A stretch of DNA of 64,000 nt from Palsa-504 sp963834685 (GTDB taxonomy: Bacteria; Actinomycetota; Actinomycetes; Streptosporangiales; Streptosporangiaceae): the NCBI GenBank assembly GCA_963834685.1, contig CAWICW010000014.1, forward strand, positions 310,001-374,000. The letters run 5' to 3'. The translations under genes were made by a program, and so were the position numbers. The notes under the pieces were generated by a model. That model did not search any database, was not told where the DNA came from, and was given only the letters and a program-made list of their open reading frames with translations. Of the stretch, positions 58,681 through 64,000 are shown in pieces; within the stretch, counting starts at the first letter, position 1; each line of letters begins with the position of its first letter.

Positions 58681-58846
58681 AGTACCTGGGCAGTCGCCCT
58701 GCCCGGTCGGCGCCAGCGATCCCGCGCCGATGGCCCGGAGGAGTTACCGACCTTTGTGAAGCTAATTGAGGTATGTCCATTAAAGACAAAGAAATCGATT
58801 TGTGATACGCAAGATGAATTAGTCAACTTGAGCTTCGGGGGCCGAC

Positions 58847-58880
58847 GGGGCTGCTTGGGGAGCGGGGGACCGTCAGCCCC
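58847..58880 (-). terminator. Hairpin downstream of the 58923-60620 operon
   Basis: GGGGCTG (58847-58853) pairs with CAGCCCC (58874-58880). It lies 43 bases past the stop of the minus-strand gene. The rest of 58681-58922 is AT-rich (58750-58835), with GTGAAGCTAATTGAG-like words and no gene. Confidence 0.45.
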
Positions 58881-58922
58881 GCCGGCTAAATAAACCCTAG
58901 CCGGATGCGATGCCGAGTTGGG

Positions 58923-60209
58923 TCATTTTCTCCGTCGTAAGTACTTCGAAACGTTTTCAGCGGAGGCTGACGACGTCCCGGGCGGGCCCGCGGGGGTCAC
59001 GGGGCCGGATCCGTTGCGGTGTCCGTTGGCGCGGGCCGACCCGTTCGGCTCGAGGCGACCGCTGCGGACCGCCTCGGCGGCCAGCACGCCGAACAGGTAA
59101 AAGTAGGCCGCTTCCTCGTCCTCGAAGAAGTGCACCTCCAGCCGCGCGTCGTCGGTCCGGCTGAACACCTCGAAGCCGCCGTCCGCCTCGACCAGGCACA
59201 TCGCGCCCGGCACCTCCTCGTCGACCGCATACGCGGCCTGCGGGATCGCGGCCAGGGACAGCAGCTCCGCGAAGACCGACTCGGGCGAGATACGGTCCTT
59301 GCGTCCGGTACGCCGGCCCGGTACCGGGGTCGTCTCGGGTGGCGACCCCGGTTCGCCCTCGGTCCACGGCTCGGACCAGGGCTCGCCCTCGGTCCACGGC
59401 TCGGGCCCGGGCTCGCCCTCGGTCCACGGCTCAGGCCACGGCCCTGGCCGCCGCTCGCGCCGCAGCCGGGGCTGGCCTTCGGGCCCGTCCTCGACGAGGT
59501 CCCCGGCCTCGTCCTGCGGTGGGGTCGGCGGTCCGGGCCAGGGCTCGGGCGACCCGTGCCAGGCGGTCATCCGGTCCGGCATACGGGACGCGTGATCCGT
59601 GCCGCCATATCCCGCCAGCTGGCCATTTCCGGTCGGCCCGCCATTTACCGGCGCGTCGTGATATGCCTCGAATCCGGCCTTTTCCGGCCCCGCATATCCA
59701 TTCCCCGCGGCAAATCCCGCAGGCTCCCCGTATCCGGCAGGCTCCGCGTATCCGGCAGGCTCCCCGTATCCCGCAGGCTGGGCGTCGGGCACCGGCTGCG
59801 CGCCGACCGGGAACATGGCCGCGGTCAGCGGGAAGTCCACCCGTTCCTCGGTCAGGCCGGTGACGTCGCTGCGGGCCACCACGACCTCGAAGACCTCCCG
59901 GTCGATCTCCCAGTAGCCCAGCTGCGCGGCGCGCGCGGCGTCCCGGCCCAGGTAGGCGATATGCAGCCGGTCGCCGAGGTCATCGAGCACCAGGCACGGC
60001 TCGCCCCGGTAGTCGCCCGTCGGCCGCGACTGCCACAGCGCGTCGAGATCGGTAATGCTGACCTCTTTACGCCAGTGCCCGCCCGCGGGCGTGAACCCGA
60101 GTTCCTCCGGCGGCGGGCCGGGAGAAAACAGCGTCGCCTCTGCGCCGTCCGGGCCCAGTCCCGCCTGGTACGGAACGCCGAGATAGGTTGCCATCAGCCG
60201 GAATCGCAT
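58923..60209 (-). CDS. Uncharacterised protein with repeat-rich middle
   Basis: 428 residues, not recognised. N-terminal ~130 residues form a soluble domain ('MRFRLMATYLGVPYQAGLG', 'FSPGPPPEELGFTPAGGHWRKEV', 'YRGEPCLVLDDLGDRLHIAYLG'). Then Gly/Tyr/Pro repeats (AGYGEP x4), a Trp/Glu repeat (EPWTEGEPG x3), and a C-terminal ~90-residue domain ('VFAELLSLAAIPQAAYAV', 'RLEVHFFEDEEAAYFYLFGVL'). The C-terminal domain loosely recalls small immunity proteins. No signal peptide or membrane helix. ATG 60209 with GGAG upstream, three bases after the preceding gene. Confidence 0.65.
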   Translation of the reverse strand: MRFRLMATYLGVPYQAGLGPDGAEATLFSPGPPPEELGFTPAGGHWRKEVSITDLDALWQSRPTGDYRGEPCLVLDDLGDRLHIAYLGRDAARAAQLGYWEIDREVFEVVVARSDVTGLTEERVDFPLTAAMFPVGAQPVPDAQPAGYGEPAGYAEPAGYGEPAGFAAGNGYAGPEKAGFEAYHDAPVNGGPTGNGQLAGYGGTDHASRMPDRMTAWHGSPEPWPGPPTPPQDEAGDLVEDGPEGQPRLRRERRPGPWPEPWTEGEPGPEPWTEGEPWSEPWTEGEPGSPPETTPVPGRRTGRKDRISPESVFAELLSLAAIPQAAYAVDEEVPGAMCLVEADGGFEVFSRTDDARLEVHFFEDEEAAYFYLFGVLAAEAVRSGRLEPNGSARANGHRNGSGPVTPAGPPGTSSASAENVSKYLRRRK

Positions 60210-60212
60210 GGC

Positions 60213-60620
60213 TCAGGGCTCCGCCGGATGCCAGGCCAGGCCGTCGTACCGGGCCACCAGCTCGTCTCCCTCGGAGCCCAGCCGGCACATGCCCGCCCCG
60301 ACCGGTACCGGGATCGGCTCGAGATAGAACTCGCCTGCGCCCGGGCTCGTGGTCTGCTGGTAGCCGTCAACCGCTCGGGCCAGCCAGCACAGCAGGTACA
60401 GCTCACTCATGACCGACGTGAACTCGGAGTCCTCCCAGCCGAGGCTGAGCGCGAGGTAGGCCTCGGCCGGGTTGTGGAACCGGACATCTTGGGCGCGGTA
60501 GACGTAGCCGGCCAGCACCGATCGCTGCCCGCTCAGGTAAGGTCCCACCAAGCGTGGCGGGACGGCCTTCCACATCGGCGTGCCCGGTGCGATCGCGGGC
60601 ACCCGCTCGGGCTGGGTCAC
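60213..60620 (-). CDS. Uncharacterised small protein, first gene of a two-gene operon
   Basis: About 135 residues from GTG 60620 (GGAAGGGAG upstream). 'VPPRLVGPYLSGQRSVLAGYVYRAQDV', 'AEAYLALSLGWEDSEFTSVMSELYLL' and a C-terminal beta-rich end 'AGMCRLGSEGDELVARYDGLAWHP'. Cytoplasmic, no known motif. Three-base gap to the 428-residue protein implies a shared function. Divergent from the SseB-like gene. Confidence 0.65.
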   Translation of the reverse strand: MTQPERVPAIAPGTPMWKAVPPRLVGPYLSGQRSVLAGYVYRAQDVRFHNPAEAYLALSLGWEDSEFTSVMSELYLLCWLARAVDGYQQTTSPGAGEFYLEPIPVPVGAGMCRLGSEGDELVARYDGLAWHPAEP

Positions 60621-60714
60621 CAAGCTCCCTTCCGTTCGCGCCGAACTCCCCGCACAACTGATTGTGCCTAGTTAATGACGGCAATTAGCGGGAAAGCGCC
60701 TCATTCAGAGGATT

Positions 60715-60729
60715 ATTACTCTGCGTAAT
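60715..60729. promoter_or_regulatory. Small palindrome in divergent promoter
   Basis: ATTAC-TCTGC-GTAAT in the 180-base gap between the 60620 gene (minus) and the SseB-like gene (plus), in AT-rich sequence. Could be an operator; no regulator is adjacent. Confidence 0.3.
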
Positions 60730-60801
60730 AGCTCGACCGCCCCGAACCTCGCCACCAGCCACGAGGCCGGGCAACACGGCCTGTGCCGTAGGGTCGGTGG
60801 C

Positions 60802-61548
60802 GTGTCGGGCCACCTGAATCCTGGCGGGCAGCAGTTCCGCGGCGACCGCGGCGCGGCCGATCCCCGGGTCACCGCGGCGCTCGCCGCGTACCAGGCCGGG
60901 CAGGGCAGCGAGCAGGCCGCGCTCGGCGCGCTGGCCGCCGCGCGGCTGCTCGTCCCGGTGATCGCCGTCCTGGACGGCGGGTCCGCGACCTCGGAGCAGG
61001 GGTTCAAGGGGCCGGGATTCAAGGAGCAGGGGGACAAAGACAGCGAGATGGTGCTGCCCACGCTGATCGGCCGGGACGGCAGGCCCGCGGTACTCGCCTT
61101 CACCGGCCTGGAGGCGCTGGCCCGGTGGCGCCCGGACGCCCGACCGGTGCCGGCCGAGGCGCACCGGGTATGGCGTGCCGCCGTCGCCGACGGCTACGCC
61201 GTGGTCATCGACGTGGCCGGGCCGGTGCCGCTCGCTGTTGAAGGCGCCCGGCTGGCCGCGCTGGCCTCCGGGCGGCCGGTGCCGCCGCCGCACGAAGATC
61301 CCGATGTGCGCGCCGACATCCAGGCCGCGGTCGCCGCCGAGCCCGCCGTCGCCGGGTTCAGCCTGGCGCCGGGCCGCGCCGGCGCCGCGGATCTCTCGGT
61401 CCGGTTGCACCTGGCCCGGCCCGGGCCGGCCGCGGACTGGGGACCCGCGGTGAACCGGGCGGCGGCTGGCATCGCGGCCCGGCTCGGCGCCCGGCTGCGC
61501 CGCGGCATCGAGGTCGTCATCGCCGAGCGATCACATCTGACCCCTTAG
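60802..61548 (+). CDS. SseB family protein
   Basis: 248 residues from GTG 60802. SseB N-terminal domain: 'ALGALAAARLLVPVIAVLD', 'EMVLPTLIGRDGRPAVLAFTGLEALARWRP', 'AVVIDVAGPVPLAVEG'. The C-terminal ~80 residues are helical with 'VRADIQAAVAAEPAVAGFSLAPG'. SseB was named for a serine-sensitivity phenotype; its molecular role is unknown. In actinomycetes it commonly precedes aroC, as here with a 10-base gap. Confidence 0.85.
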   Translation: MSGHLNPGGQQFRGDRGAADPRVTAALAAYQAGQGSEQAALGALAAARLLVPVIAVLDGGSATSEQGFKGPGFKEQGDKDSEMVLPTLIGRDGRPAVLAFTGLEALARWRPDARPVPAEAHRVWRAAVADGYAVVIDVAGPVPLAVEGARLAALASGRPVPPPHEDPDVRADIQAAVAAEPAVAGFSLAPGRAGAADLSVRLHLARPGPAADWGPAVNRAAAGIAARLGARLRRGIEVVIAERSHLTP

Positions 61549-61558
61549 GATCAGGTGC

Positions 61559-62743
61559 ATGTTTCGCTGGCTGACCGCGGGCGAATCGCACGGGCGGGCG
61601 CTCGTCGCGATCTGTGAGGGCGTGCCCGCCGGAGTGCAGGTCAGTACCGAGGACCTCGCCGCCGCGCTGGCCCGGCGCCGGGCCGGTTACGGCCGCGGCG
61701 CGAGGATGACCTTCGAGCGCGACGAGGTGGAGCTCACCGCCGGCGTCCGTCACGGCCGTACGCTCGGCGGTCCGGTCGCGATCAGGATCGCCAACACCGA
61801 ATGGCCCAAGTGGGAAACGGTCATGTCCGCCGACCCCGTCGGCGCCGAAGAACTGGCCGGCCTGGCCAGGAACGCACCGCTGACCCGGCCGCGTCCCGGG
61901 CACGCCGACCTGGCCGGCATGCAGAAGTTCGGCCACGCCGACGCCCGGCCCGTCCTGGAGCGGGCCAGCGCGAGGGAGACGGCCGCCCGGGTCGCCCTCG
62001 GCGAGGTGGCCCGGCGCCTGCTCAGTCAGGTGCTCGGCATCGAGATCCTCAGCCACGTGGTGTCCATCGGCACGGTCAGGGCGCCCGACGACCTCATGCC
62101 AGGGCCGGGCCCGGAGGACAAAGCCGCCATCGACGCCGACCCCGTGCGTTGTGCCGATCCCGCGACCAGCCAGGCCATGGTGGCCGAGATCGACGCCGTC
62201 CGCAAGGACGGCGACACCCTCGGCGGCGTCGTCGAGGTGCTGGCCTTCGGGCTGCCGCCCGGGCTGGGCAGCTTCACCCACTGGGACCGGCGGCTGGACG
62301 CCCGGCTGGCCGGAGCGCTGATGTCCATCCAGGCCATCAAGGGCGTCGAGGTGGGGGACGGCTTCACCACCGCCACCCGGCGCGGGTCGGTGGCCCACGA
62401 CGAGATCGAGACGAGCGACCATGGCGTCACCCGGCGCACCAACCGGGCGGGCGGCATCGAGGGCGGCATGAGCACCGGCGAGGTCATCCGGGTCCGGGCC
62501 GCGATGAAGCCCATCTCCACCGTGCCGCGTGCGCTGGACACCATCGACACCAGTACCGGCGAGCCGGCCAAGGCGATCAATCAGCGCAGCGACGCGACCG
62601 CGGTCCCGGCAGCCGGCGTGGTGGCCGAAGCCATGGTGGCGCTCGTGCTGGCCGAGGCCGCGATCGAGAAGTTCGGCGGCGACTCGGCCGAGGAGATGCG
62701 CCGCAACGCGGAGAGCTACCTGAAGGCCCTGGTGATCTCGTGA
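61559..62743 (+). CDS. aroC: Chorismate synthase
   Basis: Final shikimate step, EPSP to chorismate, FMN-dependent. 394 residues. Motifs: 'WLTAGESHGRALVAICEG' near 4-21, 'RRRAGYGRGARMTFE' near 41-55, 'RPGHADLAGMQKFGHADAR' near 115-133, and 'RSDATAVPAAGVVAEAM' near 341-357. ATG 61559. Overlaps aroK by four bases. With aroF at 10246 it marks two separate shikimate loci in the window. Confidence 0.97.
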   Translation: MFRWLTAGESHGRALVAICEGVPAGVQVSTEDLAAALARRRAGYGRGARMTFERDEVELTAGVRHGRTLGGPVAIRIANTEWPKWETVMSADPVGAEELAGLARNAPLTRPRPGHADLAGMQKFGHADARPVLERASARETAARVALGEVARRLLSQVLGIEILSHVVSIGTVRAPDDLMPGPGPEDKAAIDADPVRCADPATSQAMVAEIDAVRKDGDTLGGVVEVLAFGLPPGLGSFTHWDRRLDARLAGALMSIQAIKGVEVGDGFTTATRRGSVAHDEIETSDHGVTRRTNRAGGIEGGMSTGEVIRVRAAMKPISTVPRALDTIDTSTGEPAKAINQRSDATAVPAAGVVAEAMVALVLAEAAIEKFGGDSAEEMRRNAESYLKALVIS

Positions 62744-63261
62744 CCGGGCCAGCCGGACCGGGGCCCGTGGCCGTGCTCATCGGCCCGCCCGGCGCGGGCA
62801 AGTCCTCGGTGGGCCCGTTGCTGGCCGAATGCCTCGGCACCAGCTTCCGCGAGACCGACGCCGACATCACCGCCGCCGCGGGCCAGCCGGTCAGCGACAT
62901 CTTCATCGAGCAGGGCGAGCCGGCCTTTCGCCAGCTCGAACGTGAAGCCGCGGCCCGCGCGCTGCGCGAGCACGGCGGCGTGCTCGCCCTCGGCAGCGGC
63001 GCGGTCCTTGATCCCGACATCCAGCACCGGCTCGAGGGCCTGCCCGTGGTCTACCTGGCCGCCGGCTTCGCCACCATCGCCCGGCGCATGGGCCTGGACC
63101 GGCCCCGCGTGGTCATCCCGGGCAACCCGCGCGGTCGGCTGCGGGCCATGCTGGAGGAGCGCCGCCCGCTCTACGAGCAACTGGCCACGGTCACGGTCGA
63201 GACCGACGACCTGGACCCCGACGAGCTTGCGGCCGAGATCAGCGCGAGGCTGAAGCCGTGA
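62740..63261 (+). CDS. aroK: Shikimate kinase
   Basis: 173 residues from GTG 62740. Walker A 'GPPGAGKSS' near 15-23, shikimate-binding Asp in 'ETDADI' near 37-42, 'GEPAFRQLEREA' with Arg, 'LALGSGAVLD' near 84-93 (G-G-G motif reads G-S-G), and lid 'RPRVVIPGNPRGRLRAM' near 120-136. Overlaps aroC and aroB starts by four bases each, giving a tight aroC-aroK-aroB operon. Confidence 0.95.
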   Translation: MTGPAGPGPVAVLIGPPGAGKSSVGPLLAECLGTSFRETDADITAAAGQPVSDIFIEQGEPAFRQLEREAAARALREHGGVLALGSGAVLDPDIQHRLEGLPVVYLAAGFATIARRMGLDRPRVVIPGNPRGRLRAMLEERRPLYEQLATVTVETDDLDPDELAAEISARLKP

Positions 63262-64000
63262 CCGCGACCAGGATCGGCGTCCGGCCCTCGGACGGCGGCC
63301 CGCCCTACCAGGTGGTCGTCGGTGTCGGGGTGCTCGGCGAACTGCCCGGCCTGATCCCGAAGGAATCCCGGACCGTCGTCGTCATCCACCCCGTAGGCCT
63401 GGGCGAGATCGCCCGGCCGGTCTGCGGGGCGCTGACGGCGGCCGGCTTCCACGTCCTGGCCGAGCCCGTCCCGGACGGCGAAACCGCCAAGACCGTCGAC
63501 GTCGCCGCCCGGCTGTGGTCGAGCCTGGCCCGGCACACGATGACCCGGTCGGACTGCATCGTCGGCCTCGGCGGGGGCGCGACCACCGACCTGGCCGGCT
63601 TCGTGGCCGCCACCTGGCTGCGCGGCGTGCAGGTCGTGCTGGTCCCGACCACGCTGCTAGGCATGGCGGACGCCGCCGTGGGCGGCAAGACCGCGATCGA
63701 CATCCCGGCGGGCAAGAACCTGGTCGGCGCGTTCCACTCGCCGGCCGGCGTACTCGCCGACCTGGCCACGCTTGAGACGCTGGCCCGGGCCGACTACGTG
63801 GCCGGCCTGGCCGAGGTGATCAAGGCCGGCTTCATCGCCGACCCGGCCATCCTGGACCTGATAAAGCAAGACCCCGACGGCGCCACCGTGCCGCACGGCC
63901 AGCACGCCCGCGAGCTGATCGAGCGGGCCATCCGGGTCAAGGCCGGCGTCGTGTCGAACGACCTCACCGAGAAGGGCCCGCGGGAGATCCTCAACTACGG
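63258..64000 (+). CDS. aroB: 3-dehydroquinate synthase (3' end beyond window)
   Basis: Second shikimate step, NAD- and metal-dependent. About 247 codons visible of ~360, from GTG 63258 overlapping the aroK stop. 'YQVVVGVGVLGELPGLIP' start, NAD-binding 'IVGLGGGATTDLAGFVAATWLRG' near 102-124 (split), 'VPTTLLGMADAAVGGKTAID' near 130-149, 'KNLVGAFHSP', 'GLAEVIKAGFI'. Ends in 'REILNYG', just before the zinc-binding HTFAHA motif. Confidence 0.96.
   Translation, partial: MTATRIGVRPSDGGPPYQVVVGVGVLGELPGLIPKESRTVVVIHPVGLGEIARPVCGALTAAGFHVLAEPVPDGETAKTVDVAARLWSSLARHTMTRSDCIVGLGGGATTDLAGFVAATWLRGVQVVLVPTTLLGMADAAVGGKTAIDIPAGKNLVGAFHSPAGVLADLATLETLARADYVAGLAEVIKAGFIADPAILDLIKQDPDGATVPHGQHARELIERAIRVKAGVVSNDLTEKGPREILNY

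Overview
The window is chromosomal DNA from a high-GC actinomycete. Evidence: very strong G/C bias at third codon positions, many GTG starts, stop/start overlaps of the ATGA and GTGA type, a BldD developmental regulator, the actinobacterial integration host factor MihF, a degenerate PriA, a PknL-type PASTA kinase next to an Rv2175c-like protein, and SAV_6107-type and SseB-like proteins. Gene order around bldD-pyrR, the pyr operon, mihF-gmk-rpoZ-coaBC-metK-priA, the rib genes and aroC-aroK-aroB resembles the Streptomyces/Streptosporangiales core chromosome. I cannot name the genus. No prophage, insertion sequence, tRNA, rRNA or CRISPR array was seen.

Layout. Positions 1-10200 are an accessory stretch: a PadR regulator with a DrrAB-type ABC exporter, an MFS transporter, a DUF4262 protein, a ClpC-N-domain protein without ATPase plus a decayed second copy, a CGNR zinc-finger regulator divergent from a methyltransferase, two tandem paralogous membrane proteins, and thiI. 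Positions 10200-17300 carry DAHP synthase behind an aromatic-amino-acid leader peptide and terminator, a PknL-like kinase, a ferredoxin-reductase-like flavoprotein, the Rv2175c-like protein, metF and a GNAT enzyme. Positions 17263-21500 hold a Tat-exported GH2 glycosidase, a HEPN protein and bldD.

Positions 21700-31800 are a complete de novo UMP operon in one run: pyrR, pyrB, pyrC, carA, carB, pyrK, pyrD (class 1B), pyrF. It is preceded by a perfect CRP-type palindrome and a PyrR-binding hairpin that covers the ribosome binding site. After an unusually AT-rich 620-base spacer come mihF, gmk, rpoZ, coaBC, metK, priA, def, fmt and rsmB, then rpe. Positions 43400-48700 hold an MFS drug exporter with a divergent two-HTH Lrp-type regulator, a membrane-tethered ECF sigma factor whose extracellular domain is out of frame, and a HAD phosphatase.

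Positions 48800-53100 hold a receiver-less winged-helix protein, an FMN riboswitch, ribE-ribBA-ribH, and hisG with a Nudix-like tail and no hisE. Positions 53200-60700 are accessory again: a frameshifted XdhC, a MocA-like nucleotidyltransferase fused by overlap to a headless metallophosphoesterase, an aldose epimerase, a DUF2877 protein and an unrecognised two-gene operon. The window ends with an SseB-like protein, aroC, aroK and a truncated aroB.

The least expected signals are non-coding. One is a leader-peptide attenuator in front of DAHP synthase. Another is a three-copy dispersed hairpin element, always starting at or just after a stop codon, with compensatory base changes in its stem. 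A third is a two-copy palindromic element in divergent promoter regions, whose arms also change in a compensatory way.
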